A stretch of DNA of 60,012 nucleotides, taken from positions 1-60,012 of IMG/VR virus record IMGVR_UViG_3300037099_000042; one strand, written 5' to 3'. Both the position numbers and the translations under genes were made by a program. This DNA comes from a virus. Below, one piece after another: positions 48,817 to 57,134 of this stretch. The notes under the pieces are model-generated. The model saw nothing but the letters and a program-made list of their open reading frames with translations, did no database searches and was not told the DNA's origin. Positions within the stretch are counted from its first letter, which is position 1. Each line of letters begins with the position of its first letter.

Positions 48817-50285
48817 GGACGCCGAGCGGACGTGGCCTGTGGCGGCTCGTCGTCTTCCTCGGGATCATCATGCTCATGCTCGGGATCGTCGCCACCGCCG
48901 CCATCAGGCGGCTCCGGGTCCGCATTCAGATCAATCGCCGCATAGGGGCTGTCTTCCTGCTCGGCCAGCCGGACCCGCACCTCATGCGGCGCCAGGACGC
49001 CCGCGTTGATGTACTCAATGTCGGTGTCAGCTTCGACCTTGCGGACGTTCGCCATCGCGGTTTCGTCCAGGCTCCACAGCGGCTCCCAGCGGAAGGTAAT
49101 CTCGGGGTCAATCTCGCCGAACAGCGAGAGCTGGATGATTCGCAGCAGCTTGGTCAGGGCCGGCGAGAACAGGGCTTCTTGCTGCGCCTCGATCCAGTCG
49201 TAGAACGCCCGCATTTCGCCGTCACTTGAAGCGTTCAGGCCGCTCGGGGTGATGCCGAGTAGCTTGACCAGCGGGATACCTGTGACCGCAGCCATATGCT
49301 CCTGGGACTGCGCCTGGAGATGGTCCAGGCTGGACAGCGGCACCGAAATATTATCGAGTTCCTCGGTGTCCTTATCGAGCAACATGATTCCGCGATTGTC
49401 GCGAAGCCGGTTGAACAGTTCAGCGCGGCTATACATCGCCTCGCCGCCCCCGCCATTCAGGACGCCGGTCATGTTGGTCTTGAGCGAGAACACCGTGAAC
49501 GAGTGCAATAGATCGCTCACAGACTGCCGGGTACGGAGCCAGTTGTCGATATAGGGCTTTGCCATCTGCGACAGCGACAGGCCGCCAAACGCATATGCCG
49601 GCTTGAGCAAATCCGGGACTTCTCGGGAGACGAACGTCAGCAGGCGGGATGCGTGGATTTCCCGGCCCTGCACGTACCAGGAGGTCGGCTTGTAATAGTC
49701 GGCCCGCAATGGGTCGTTGCTGTTGTAGACGTTCGGGTAGGTCCACACCGGCTCGATGGTGGCGATGCGCTTCAGCGCGCCCTTGGCGATCTTGGCCGGG
49801 CTGATGGTGAGCGGCGTCTTCAGCTCAACCGGGTCGTCGGTGGCGCCCGTGTCGAGATAGATTTGCGATCGCCCGAAGAAGCCGTCCTGCTCGGCGGCTT
49901 CCCGGAACTTGGCCTGGACGCCGAGGCGGGTCATCTCGGTTTCGATGGCCTTCAGCTTGTCGCCCTTGTCCTCGCCGCCGGACGCCTGGAGCTTAACCCA
50001 CTTCCGGGTCATCTCTTTGGCGATGATCTCGGACGGCCGGCGATACTCCGGGCGCTGGGCAAGTTCGGCCAGATACGGGTAGCCGACGAACCCCATCACC
50101 TCGGCGCCCATGCCGACATACCCGCTCATCTCGCCAAAGCCTTCGTCCATCGCCAGCGCGGCACCCTTGGGCACAACTCCGGGGGCCGGGCGGGCCGGGC
50201 GGAACACGTCAAACTCGGCCGGCTCGCGGCACGCGCGGGCGATGGCCTCGTATCCGATCTTCATGGCGGGGCGAGGTTCGGTCAT
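48813..50285 (-). CDS. Portal protein (DUF1073)
   Basis: 490 residues. GFVGYPYLAELAQRPEYRRP and SEIIAKEMTRKWVKLQ, then KLLGITPSGLNASSDGEMRA and FYDWIEAQQE are typical of DUF1073 portals. An acidic tail (DGGGGDDPEHEHDDPEEDDE) ends it. ATG 50285 chosen over an upstream in-frame one because it matches family length. Confidence 0.9.
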   Translation of the reverse strand: MTEPRPAMKIGYEAIARACREPAEFDVFRPARPAPGVVPKGAALAMDEGFGEMSGYVGMGAEVMGFVGYPYLAELAQRPEYRRPSEIIAKEMTRKWVKLQASGGEDKGDKLKAIETEMTRLGVQAKFREAAEQDGFFGRSQIYLDTGATDDPVELKTPLTISPAKIAKGALKRIATIEPVWTYPNVYNSNDPLRADYYKPTSWYVQGREIHASRLLTFVSREVPDLLKPAYAFGGLSLSQMAKPYIDNWLRTRQSVSDLLHSFTVFSLKTNMTGVLNGGGGEAMYSRAELFNRLRDNRGIMLLDKDTEELDNISVPLSSLDHLQAQSQEHMAAVTGIPLVKLLGITPSGLNASSDGEMRAFYDWIEAQQEALFSPALTKLLRIIQLSLFGEIDPEITFRWEPLWSLDETAMANVRKVEADTDIEYINAGVLAPHEVRVRLAEQEDSPYAAIDLNADPEPPDGGGGDDPEHEHDDPEEDDEPPQATSARRP

Positions 50286-50317
50286 TAGCTGCCCTTGGGC
50301 ATGGCTGTGCATCCTTA

Positions 50318-51646
50318 TCATGCCCGCGCTATGACGCTGGGCGAAATTGTCATTGCGGCCTTGGTTCCGAGCATTGCGAAGGCGCCGCTTACAGCGTCCA
50401 CTTGGTCATCGTGGGCCGCTTGCGGGAATGCCTCGATCTCATCGAGGAACGCGCCGCACCACGTACCCCGCACCAGCCGGACATTTCCACGCTCGGCGGC
50501 GGCGGATACTGGTCGCGCCATCGTGGTTTTATCGCCTGTCTTTTTATCGCCCTTAAAGTCGAACCCAACTAGAACCCGGCGAGCGTAGTGGTCGATCATG
50601 CCGACGCCAGACGATCCCGGCTCTTGTTCCATCCGAATTGGAATGCCGCGCCCGTCTATGTCTGCGGTTTGTCGAATAACAGCCTCGATCTTCTGCGGTG
50701 TGCCACGGAGCCGGATGATGTCCTCAACAAACCATATCCCGTCTTTGACCGTAACCTTAGCCCCGACTGTCCAGTCTGGGTCTTTTCCGGGGGCGGCAGC
50801 GGTCGCGGCCAAATCCCAGTAGCGCAGTGACCGCCCGCCGGATGGCGCGGCATTGACGATCTCGAACCACTCCCGCTCGAATAAGCCGCCGCAGGGCAGC
50901 ACGTCCCAATCGCCATTGAGCAGCTGCGCGCGGGTCAGGTGGTCAAGTTGATCGAGTGAGCGTCGGTACTCTGCTTGGTCCAGGCCGGGGTTGTCTTCCA
51001 GCCGTGCGGGGATGAACGGTCGGCCCTTGTCGCGGCCCTCGACCACGAACCGCTGCCGAACCCACTCATGGCCGTGTCCGCCGGGGTTACTGGCTAGCCG
51101 GGCGCGGAGCGGAACCTGGACGCCGGCTTTGCGGCGCAGGCGTGATAGCAAGTAGCGGTACTGGCTCTCGCTGAACTGTGTTGCTTCGTCAATGCCGATG
51201 AACTGGAGTTCCGCGCCTTGGTAGCGGTATTTGTCCTTTTCGGTTTCCAGATATCCAAAATTGATGGTCGCTCCCGATGGGAATGACCACTGCTTGTCTT
51301 GAGCGTTCCACTTGGCGTCACTGCCTGCGAGCCATTGCTCGGCGCGATCCATCAAAGCGCCCGGCAATGCCAGATCAGCGTAAGTTCTGCGAAGCAAAAG
51401 AGCGGAATAACCGGGGACGTGGACGTATTGCAGCGCTGCCATAAGCAGACATTCCGACTTACCACCGCCGGCCGCTCCTCCGTAAAGCGCCTCCAGATGC
51501 GGCAGTGCCAGGAACGCCAGTTGCGGCGGAAACGGTTTATTCGGGCAGTATTTAGTCAGTACCGCCGGAGTCTTTACTATCAAACCCAATGCCTGTTGCG
51601 GCGAGAATCTGGGCCGCTCTGGCGGCTGTTCCGGCGTCCACAACAT
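50318..51646 (-). CDS. Terminase large subunit
   Basis: 442 residues. Walker A GGAAGGGKSECLL near residue 57, Walker B LQFIGIDEATQFS, and the nuclease half with LRYWDLAATAA and AAHDDQVDAVSGAFAML. It packages DNA by ATP hydrolysis and cuts it. The start overlaps the small subunit by about 95 bases, which is unusual but a later start would lose conserved sequence. Confidence 0.92.
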   Translation of the reverse strand: MLWTPEQPPERPRFSPQQALGLIVKTPAVLTKYCPNKPFPPQLAFLALPHLEALYGGAAGGGKSECLLMAALQYVHVPGYSALLLRRTYADLALPGALMDRAEQWLAGSDAKWNAQDKQWSFPSGATINFGYLETEKDKYRYQGAELQFIGIDEATQFSESQYRYLLSRLRRKAGVQVPLRARLASNPGGHGHEWVRQRFVVEGRDKGRPFIPARLEDNPGLDQAEYRRSLDQLDHLTRAQLLNGDWDVLPCGGLFEREWFEIVNAAPSGGRSLRYWDLAATAAAPGKDPDWTVGAKVTVKDGIWFVEDIIRLRGTPQKIEAVIRQTADIDGRGIPIRMEQEPGSSGVGMIDHYARRVLVGFDFKGDKKTGDKTTMARPVSAAAERGNVRLVRGTWCGAFLDEIEAFPQAAHDDQVDAVSGAFAMLGTKAAMTISPSVIARA

Positions 51647-51998
51647 GGTGCGTTAGTTCCATTTTCATAGCCGGGGCCTCATCGCTGCCCCCATGGCGTA
51701 GCTCTGTCGGTGCTTCTTTCCAGCGGGCGCGGGTCTTGAGCCAGAAGATCTGCGCCGCGACGTTGTTGCTGTCAACGGCGTTCTTGTAGAGCGCTCCCGC
51801 CACCCGCGCGTTTGCCTTGGTCGTCCCGGTGTCCAGCTCATGGCGGAAGTTGTCCGCCAGCGTCTGCTCGTCGATCTTCCGGCCCGATTCGGGATTGATG
51901 ATCATGGCGCAGATGTCGGCCTGGGGGATGCCATAGGCAGATAGCTGCTCGACCAACTTCCGGTGCTCAGGGGTGGGGCGAAAGGGTTTGCGGGCCAT
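51552..51998 (-). CDS. Terminase small subunit
   Basis: 148 residues. RKLVEQLSAYGIPQADICAM is a helix-turn-helix for DNA recognition, and NVAAQIFWLKTRARWKE follows, as in many small terminases. It lies directly before the large subunit. Confidence 0.85.
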   Translation of the reverse strand: MARKPFRPTPEHRKLVEQLSAYGIPQADICAMIINPESGRKIDEQTLADNFRHELDTGTTKANARVAGALYKNAVDSNNVAAQIFWLKTRARWKEAPTELRHGGSDEAPAMKMELTHHVVDAGTAARAAQILAATGIGFDSKDSGGTD

Positions 51999-52152
51999 GG
52001 TTGCTGTCCGGAATAGGTCTGCTTGCGATCACGCCATAAGCCGCGTGCGGTCCCGACTGCGGGATCAGCGTCCAGCCGTCGTCGAGATAGCGTTGCTGGT
52101 CGGCGTAGCTGATGTATCGGCACTCGGTGATCTCGGTGATGTCACCGGCCGG
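51967..52152 (-). CDS. Small hypothetical protein upstream of terminase
   Basis: 61 residues: MPAGDITEITECRYISYAD, then LDDGWTLIPQSGPHAAYGVI. The start lies within the end of the methylase remnant, and the stop overlaps the terminase small subunit by about 30 bases. Such short 'YADxxxDDGWxL' proteins occur in phages, of unknown function. Confidence 0.6.
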   Translation of the reverse strand, partial: PAGDITEITECRYISYADQQRYLDDGWTLIPQSGPHAAYGVIASRPIPDSNHGPQTLSPHP

Positions 52153-52842
52153 CATTCTTGATCTCATCGAACGTGCGGCCATCGCCTTCGAGTGTTGCGG
52201 TCTGGCCGGTAAAGTCCTGCCAGCGCTTGCATGCTACGTCGACGTAAGCCGGGTTCAGTTCCACGGCGTAAACGCAGCGGCCAGTCATTTCCCCAGCGAT
52301 GATCGTCGTGCCGGAACCGCTGAACGGTTCATATACCGCTTGACCGGGACTGCTGTTGTTCTCAATCGGGCGTTTCATGCACTCGATGGGCTTTTGAGTG
52401 CTGTGCCCAGTCTCGGACTTCTGCGGCTTGGGGATTTGCCAGAGCGTCGTTTGCTTGCGGTCGCCGCAATAGTGGCCTGAAATCCGGTAAGCGACAGATC
52501 GAAGTCGCAAGCGGCAAGCTCGCCCAACTCCAGCGCCAGCAGCTCGTCGTCCCACTCAGCCCAGTTTGCCGACTTGTTCGCCAGCAGGCGGAACGCTTTG
52601 ATCTGGGCATCGGTCAAGTCGTCGGCAAGCGCAACGGGGACAGTCTCCAGTCCGAGCTTCCTTGCTTCCTTTAATCGCAAGTGTCCGTCTACAACAGAGC
52701 CATCAGATTTCGCGACGATTGGAATGCGGAAGCCGAACTCGCGGATGGCAGAGCACATCTTGTCAACAACGGCGTCGTTCTTGCGCGGATTCCGAGCGTA
52801 GTCAATAAGACTATCTGTGTGCACATTTTTAACAATGAGCAT
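52142..52842 (-). pseudogene. ParB-like nuclease/DNA methyltransferase fusion, internally deleted and frameshifted
   Basis: The 5' part reads LIDYARNPRKNDAVVDKM, VVDGHLRLKEARKLGLETVP and AFRLLANKSANWAEWD, a ParB/sulfiredoxin-type domain that often leads a DNA methylase. The 3' part, in another frame, reads HSTQKPIECMKRPIENNSSP, VYEPFSGSGTTIIAGEMTG and VELNPAYVDVACKRWQ, the AdoMet motif at the end of the methylase. The middle, including the DPPY catalytic motif (some 200 residues), is missing and the frame changes near 52470. It is very unlikely to be an active methylase. Confidence 0.82.
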
Positions 52843-53590
52843 TTATCCGAGCCTTTATTACCGTAGCAGTTACCATAGCGCGTTCCATCAACATAGCGCC
52901 CAATGCCACTTTCATATCCTGGCAACTTGATCCGGTTGACTCAATGTCATGAGTTATTGACTCGACAAACTTGTGATGCTTTATACATAAAGTTATTAGA
53001 TTTTGCTGACTATTATCAAAACTAAGTCTAAATGGTGCTATATGATGGACCTGCAATAATTTCGTTGTTCCGCACATTGCGCAAAATGGCATACGCTTTT
53101 TTGCTTTTAATCTTATCTTGTTCCACTGTGACCCACGGCCAGTTATTCTGTCTGTCTGGCACATCCAGTTTTCATAGCATGGTCTGCTGCAAAAATTACC
53201 TTCGGCATTCGTATTTGCGCCTATAGAACTCTTGTAGACATCAAACTGTTTCAAGCAGTGCTTGCATTGACGATTTTCATGTGTGTTAGCGTGTCTACAT
53301 TCTAATGAGCAAAACTTCTGCCCAAGAGATGCCCGCATCATCTTTCCACACTCCGCGCAGGATACTTGATCGGATCGAACAGACCCCTTTCCCGATCTCC
53401 CTCCACGACTGCTTGCGCACCTTCTGCAAACTACTGGGTTAGTGTCGCGTCGCACTGTGGAAATTATCCCACAATCGGCACATACACAGTTTTTCATCCC
53501 ATTCTTGCGTTGTGCTTTACTAAGATGCAGCAACTCATGTCCGGGGATTGCGCGCCACTCTTCGTCAGGTGTATAGGAATCGTCAGCCAT
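52829..53590 (-). CDS. HNH endonuclease with several zinc fingers
   Basis: 253 residues. CVCADCGII, CRRCASSR, CAECGKMMR...CSLECRH, CKHCLKQF and CSRPCYENW are zinc pairs in the first two thirds. CAMCGTTKLLQVHHIAPFRL and NLITLCIKHHKFVE form the HNH domain. Its base composition is much richer in A+T than the flanking genes. This fits a homing endonuclease. It is the first gene behind the late promoter and overlaps the ParB-methylase remnant by 14 bases. AAAGGAG precedes the start. Confidence 0.9.
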   Translation of the reverse strand: MADDSYTPDEEWRAIPGHELLHLSKAQRKNGMKNCVCADCGIISTVRRDTNPVVCRRCASSRGGRSGKGSVRSDQVSCAECGKMMRASLGQKFCSLECRHANTHENRQCKHCLKQFDVYKSSIGANTNAEGNFCSRPCYENWMCQTDRITGRGSQWNKIRLKAKKRMPFCAMCGTTKLLQVHHIAPFRLSFDNSQQNLITLCIKHHKFVESITHDIESTGSSCQDMKVALGAMLMERAMVTATVIKARINAHC

Positions 53591-53658
53591 GACCGCAGCT
53601 CCTTTCAGCTCGGTTAGGTTAGGGTCGAGAGCGGGGTTCCAGCCTGCTTTCGGCCCGA

Positions 53659-53687
53659 ATTATATCACAAACCTCTGTCTTTGTTAG
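53659..53687 (-). promoter_or_regulatory. Probable late-operon promoter
   Basis: On the minus strand CTAACA (53687-53682), a 17-base spacer and a perfect TATAAT (53664-53659). The leader before the HNH gene is about 65 bases. The -35 box overlaps one arm of a 12-bp inverted repeat, suggesting control by a binding protein or by readthrough from the preceding operon. Confidence 0.65.
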
Positions 53688-53740
53688 GAAAAATCCGCAA
53701 CTGCGCGCTGTTCTAGCTTCATAGTTCCGATTTTTCCTAA
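53684..53740. repeat. 12-bp inverted repeat between the two leftward operons
   Basis: TTAGGAAAAATC (53684-53695) and GATTTTTCCTAA (53729-53740), perfect, 33 bases apart. One arm covers the stop of the gene at 53737, the other the -35 box of the late promoter. Either a terminator for the upstream operon or a two-site operator. Confidence 0.7.
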
Positions 53741-53916
53741 TGCATCCCAAAAAACGGCCCCACAACCGAGGCCGCCAAATTGCCCAGTACTCCGAGCACG
53801 AAGTCCCCGAACACCACAATCACCGTCCCGACCATCGCCGCGCTGACCGTGATCGTGTACCGCCGCCGATGCGCCTGGACATGCCGCACGACGCGGCGCT
53901 TGTGGGTCTCGGTCAT
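53737..53916 (-). CDS. Small membrane protein
   Basis: 59 residues. A basic start (MTETHKRRVVRHVQAHRRR) then ITVSAAMVGTVIVVFGDFVL, then a second hydrophobic part. One or two membrane spans with a positive inside end. Start overlaps the previous stop (ATGA). Confidence 0.7.
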   Translation of the reverse strand: MTETHKRRVVRHVQAHRRRYTITVSAAMVGTVIVVFGDFVLGVLGNLAASVVGPFFGMH

Positions 53917-54179
53917 TTCGGCGCGAACTTGGCTTTGAACACCGCATCGGTGGCGGACGACACAACCCCGCGTCGGCCCTTGATGACCCACGAACCCCGG
54001 CTGATGTAACCGATTGGCGTCAACAGCCCGGCCTCGGTATTCATGATGCCCCTGGTCCCTATCATGTTCATGATCCTGTTAGCGGACGCGGACGATCCAT
54101 CGTACTGCACGGCGTAAACCGTCGCGCCGTCGGCCTGTCTTGTGTAGATCACCCCGGAAACTTCCCGCGAGCCGGGCAA
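53913..54179 (-). CDS. Small hypothetical protein
   Basis: 88 residues. VIYTRQADGATVYAVQYDGS and NMIGTRGIMN, then GYISRGSWVIKGRRGVVSSA. A compact beta-rich protein, family not recognised. Overlaps both neighbours. Confidence 0.68.
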   Translation of the reverse strand: MPGSREVSGVIYTRQADGATVYAVQYDGSSASANRIMNMIGTRGIMNTEAGLLTPIGYISRGSWVIKGRRGVVSSATDAVFKAKFAPK

Positions 54180-54511
54180 TCCACTTGATGCGCCATCAAC
54201 TCGACCCGACCGCTTGCCGTATCGTTCTGCATTTTATCCAACTGGTCTCCGAGATGCTGGACCTGCCTGGTCAACTCGGTGATCGCGTGCTCCAGCGACT
54301 TGATGGTTGCCTCGTACTCCCGCCGCGACACCACCACCGCCGGCAGGCCGTCCAGACGCTGGTGCAGGTGGTTGCCGGCGGCCACGGACTCGGCGCGGGC
54401 ATCGCGCACCTCGCGCAGCAGGGTCGTGAACATCCAGGTCGCGGCCGTGATCAGGACCGCGACCACCGCCGCCGCCGCTTGCAGCCAGGTCCCGGCATCG
54501 CCGGCCGTCAT
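54149..54511 (-). CDS. Membrane-anchored coiled-coil protein
   Basis: 120 residues. An N-terminal membrane segment (AAAAVVAVLITAATWMFTTL) and a long coiled coil (YEATIKSLEHAITELTRQVQ). This topology is like inner-membrane spanins or superinfection-exclusion proteins. The sequence cannot separate these. Confidence 0.7.
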   Translation of the reverse strand: MTAGDAGTWLQAAAAVVAVLITAATWMFTTLLREVRDARAESVAAGNHLHQRLDGLPAVVVSRREYEATIKSLEHAITELTRQVQHLGDQLDKMQNDTASGRVELMAHQVDCPARGKFPG

Positions 54512-54801
54512 GATCCGCGCCCGACGAGGTGAGCGAGGTGCTCCGGCACGGGCGGTGGGACCCAGTCGATTGGGATGCCGTGGTGGTCAGGCCAGCCGGG
54601 CGTGCGAATCGCGCCGCTAGATAGTCGGGGGCGTGGGTTCATGCGGGCCTCGGAAATTTGGGTGCGCGACCATGCTGCGCTGCTATAGGCTCTCGGGGAT
54701 TCCGGAGCCGGGGGCGCGGTTCGCGAAACGGCCGTAGCCGTCGTCATCTCGTCCCATATTTTGTAGGCCCGCGTGGCGTACCCACTATTTCGAACCTGCA
54801 T
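54508..54801 (-). CDS. Hypothetical protein
   Basis: Up to 97 residues from ATG 54801, which touches the previous stop (TAAATG). A shorter start at 54645 gives 44 residues, MNPRPRLSSGAIRTPG and HHGIPIDWVPPPVPEHLAHL. The C-terminal part is the more convincing. It overlaps the next gene by 4 bases. Confidence 0.5.
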   Translation of the reverse strand: MQVRNSGYATRAYKIWDEMTTATAVSRTAPPAPESPRAYSSAAWSRTQISEARMNPRPRLSSGAIRTPGWPDHHGIPIDWVPPPVPEHLAHLVGRGS

Positions 54802-55497
54802 TTAACGTATTTCACGGATTTGCAGCGGCGTCAATGAGATTTTTGTGCCGTTCCGATATTTTTTTGGACTGATTGACACCACCACGCGGGGCTTCGGCCG
54901 CCGTGACATGACGGCGATCACGGTGTCGACCCCTGACAGCAGCGCCGTCTTCACCCGGTCGGCGTCGGGGTTGGCGCCCGCCACGAACCCCAACAGGGCC
55001 GGTGGAACCACGTCGTCGAGACACACGCTCTCCAGCACCGAAATCGCCAGACCACACAGAGGCAACCGGTGCAGCGCGCCCATAACCGCTGACATCCGGT
55101 CATCGCAGGCGCGCCACGCGTCCTCGGACAGATCGGCGCCCGTCGGTGCGACCTCGGGATGCCACCGCCGAGACCCCGACATCGCCGACCAGGTCACCCA
55201 CAGCGTCCGATATGCCGACAGCGCATCCCGCCGCTTCCTGCCATCACCGTCCCGATAGCCGAGCAGCCCGCGCACCCAGAGCGCATCGATCGCCGTCGCG
55301 GCCTCTTGCCCCGGAGCCAACCCGAGCCGCGCCCGCTGTTGCTCGATCGTCTGTGGCAGGATCACCGGCCCGCGATCGGCCACCTGGATGCGGCGCGCGA
55401 CCGAGCCGTCGGGCTGGCGGTCGACGTTAGCGCGGCGTTTCCGGCCGGAGCGGCGTTTCGCCATGCTGCTGGATTTGGTTTTTTTGGTCTCTGTCAT
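54802..55497 (-). CDS. Hypothetical protein
   Basis: 231 residues. A basic N-terminal 40, then TIEQQRARLGLAPGQEAATA and IDALWVRGLLGYRDGDGRKR, and a C-terminal VVVSISPKKYRNGTKISLTP. Its RBS and start are within a 32-bp repeat also found at 56266-56297. It overlaps the Bro-N gene by about 70 bases. Unknown family. Confidence 0.7.
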   Translation of the reverse strand: MTETKKTKSSSMAKRRSGRKRRANVDRQPDGSVARRIQVADRGPVILPQTIEQQRARLGLAPGQEAATAIDALWVRGLLGYRDGDGRKRRDALSAYRTLWVTWSAMSGSRRWHPEVAPTGADLSEDAWRACDDRMSAVMGALHRLPLCGLAISVLESVCLDDVVPPALLGFVAGANPDADRVKTALLSGVDTVIAVMSRRPKPRVVVSISPKKYRNGTKISLTPLQIREIR

Positions 55498-56065
55498 GCT
55501 GTTTCCCTCCCCATATCTGCCCGCTGAGTACGATCCCAGACACAAACAGCTTTCCTCCAGTTATCAGGGTGTTCCTGGAAACGCCATTTGGCCCGCTTTT
55601 ACGTATCGCCTCATATGTCGTCATGAGATATTCCGGCACGGTGGATTTCGACGGCGCTGGCAATGCTCGGGACTGCGCGGCAAGCGCCTTACGGACAGCG
55701 CGATCGATCATTTCGTCGATTTGCAGCGACGGGGCATTCGGAGCCTCGAACCGCCCGGTCTTGCGGATGGCTGGGAGAACGTCGTGGGTCACGAACCGCT
55801 GGAACGGCTTGGCTTGAGGCTTGTCCGAGCGCATGACGAGGCGCCACATGCCGGGCTCGGAAATGATGTTGGCCTCGCGTTCGCCCCTGTTCCCCTGAAT
55901 TGAGGTTAGGGCGCGCTCATCGGCGTCGAGCGTCATAATCGCCTTCGTTGGATTCTCAAGGTCCAGAACCGCGCAGACATCGGCGGCCACGAACCACGGC
56001 TCGCCATCCACCTGGATGACGCGTACAGGTTTTCCTTCGTACTCAAACGGTATGATGCTTGGCAT
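55427..56065 (-). CDS. Bro-N domain antirepressor
   Basis: 212 residues. FEYEGKPVRVIQVDGEPWFV and AADVCAVLDLENPTKAIMTL, then ANIISEPGMWRLVMRSDKPQ and FQRFVTHDVLPAIRKTG are the Bro-N (P22AR-like) domain. A C-terminal helix region follows. It probably counters a repressor and favours lytic growth. The gene has the conserved leader and overlaps the next gene at a 32-bp repeat. Confidence 0.9.
   Translation of the reverse strand: MPSIIPFEYEGKPVRVIQVDGEPWFVAADVCAVLDLENPTKAIMTLDADERALTSIQGNRGEREANIISEPGMWRLVMRSDKPQAKPFQRFVTHDVLPAIRKTGRFEAPNAPSLQIDEMIDRAVRKALAAQSRALPAPSKSTVPEYLMTTYEAIRKSGPNGVSRNTLITGGKLFVSGIVLSGQIWGGKQHDRDQKNQIQQHGETPLRPETPR
55495..55526. repeat. 32-bp direct repeat, copy 1
   Basis: Identical to 56266-56297. 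On the minus strand it contains GGGGAGGGAAACAGCATG, a strong ribosome site with its start codon, used by the gene at 55497. With copy 2 it flanks the Bro-N leader and gene. Confidence 0.9.
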
Positions 56066-56243
56066 TGCTTTGGTCTCCGTTGAGGCCGGTGCTGGCACGC
56101 GCCCGGCACGACAACAGGAGGTCAATTTCTCGACCACCGGCCCCAACGAAGCGAGGAAACTGGTGGTCGTGCTTCAGGTCGTCCGGTGCCAGCCGAACCT
56201 CCTTTGCATACCACACCCTGGCCCCTCGGAAAACACCTATCCC
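56066..56243 (-). promoter_or_regulatory. Conserved structured leader of the Bro-N gene
   Basis: About 178 nt, aligned end to end with the KilA-N leader (1141-1321): a 22-bp identical 5' block, GTGTGGTAT, the CGACCACC/GGTGGTCG stem and CGGAGACCAAA before the ATG. Inner sequences differ but keep pairing potential. An AGGAGG in the middle and another CCTCC-complementary segment could compete for pairing. Probably a cis-acting RNA that controls antirepressor synthesis. Confidence 0.7.
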
Positions 56244-56261
56244 ACCTACCCGACCGCGGCG

Positions 56262-56528
56262 TCAACATGCTGTTTCCCTCCCCATATCTGCCCGCTGGAT
56301 GGCCTCTGTCTTGTCCGCTACCCCAGTAGCCAAATCTGAAATCATCGCATCAGGCGCCAATCCTAGCGGGTGCGGCACGTCGTGAAACCCGCCCGCCTGA
56401 GCCTCAGCCACCAAAACGTCTAGAACCGCCCGCCTAGCAGCCATCCCGCGCCGATCCGGCACATCCGCCACGATGATCCGCGCCTCCGTGGCGGTCTCAG
56501 TCCAGCAGTCGGGCATAGTCGCGCTCAC
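56262..56528 (-). CDS. Small hypothetical protein
   Basis: 88 residues, GTG start at 56528 with GGGAGGCGG upstream and overlapping the previous stop (GTGA). EARIIVADVPDRRGMAARRA and GFHDVPHPLGLAPDAMISDL. Its last codons are in the 32-bp repeat copy 2. Function unknown. Confidence 0.65.
   Translation of the reverse strand: MSATMPDCWTETATEARIIVADVPDRRGMAARRAVLDVLVAEAQAGGFHDVPHPLGLAPDAMISDLATGVADKTEAIQRADMGRETAC
56266..56297. repeat. 32-bp direct repeat, copy 2
   Basis: Identical to 55495-55526. Here it lies at the 3' end of a small gene. The ATG in it opens only a 48-codon frame (MLTPRSGRWDRCFPRG...) running into the Bro-N leader. Confidence 0.9.
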
Positions 56529-56790
56529 GATCCGCCTCCCTCCGCTCCTGGAGCTTCGGCCCCATGTCCTGCCTGCGGTTCCGACAGCACCATTTGGAGC
56601 ACGGATGTCGCGTCCTGGCTCGTATCTGCGGCATCGGCACCGTCGGCAACAGCAGCTTGACCCTGGCTATCAGCCGACGGCGATGATGTCGTCGCAACGC
56701 TCTCGACCTCGATTTCCCGCTGGCCTCGGGGGTGTGGAATTTGGCGGAAGCGAGGATCATGTTTTGTCCGAAATGTTGAGCCGTCACAAA
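56525..56790 (-). CDS. Hypothetical protein, probably frameshifted
   Basis: The frame that ends at TGA 56525 (overlapping the next GTG) reads EIEVESVATTSSPSADSQGQ, then DAADTSQDATSVLQMVLSEP, but has no start codon upstream. Another frame supplies a start and MILASAKFHTPEASGK before ~56725. Together they look like one gene of about 85 residues broken by a single-base shift, or a sequencing error. Confidence 0.45.
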
Positions 56791-57000
56791 GTCACACACT
56801 TATCACATCTAACATACTGATATATATAATATGTTACTATGTGACTAATGTGATATGTATAGATATACGTCTATGTGCCTATATGCGCCTATGTGCGCAT
56901 ATGTGTGTATCCTGCGCAGTCACAACCGTCACGTCGTCACAAACCAATCGCGCCAATATGTTAGGCGTGACGGTTGTGTGACGATGTGACAACTCAACGA
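56780..57000. other. AT-rich region with GTCACA repeats and inverted repeats (possible origin or control region)
   Basis: The core 56800-56910 is strikingly AT-rich. TATCACAT (56801-56808) faces ATGTGATA (56848-56855), and TAACATA faces TATGTTA inside. A perfect 13-bp inverted repeat CACAACCGTCACG (56921-56933) and CGTGACGGTTGTG (56966-56978) lies beside it. GTCACA or its complement occurs about seven times. No coding frame is convincing from 56800 to 57092. This looks like a replication origin or a multi-site operator. Confidence 0.6.
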
Positions 57001-57134
57001 TTTTATGTTTTTTCTGCCAAGCACGGTTGGCCGCCTGACCCGAACCGGTATCACGGACCACGCCCCGGAGAAAGGGGGAAAATACCTACGCCGTGAACAC
57101 TCCGTCGGCTAAAGCCGGCGGCTTCTGTGACAAG

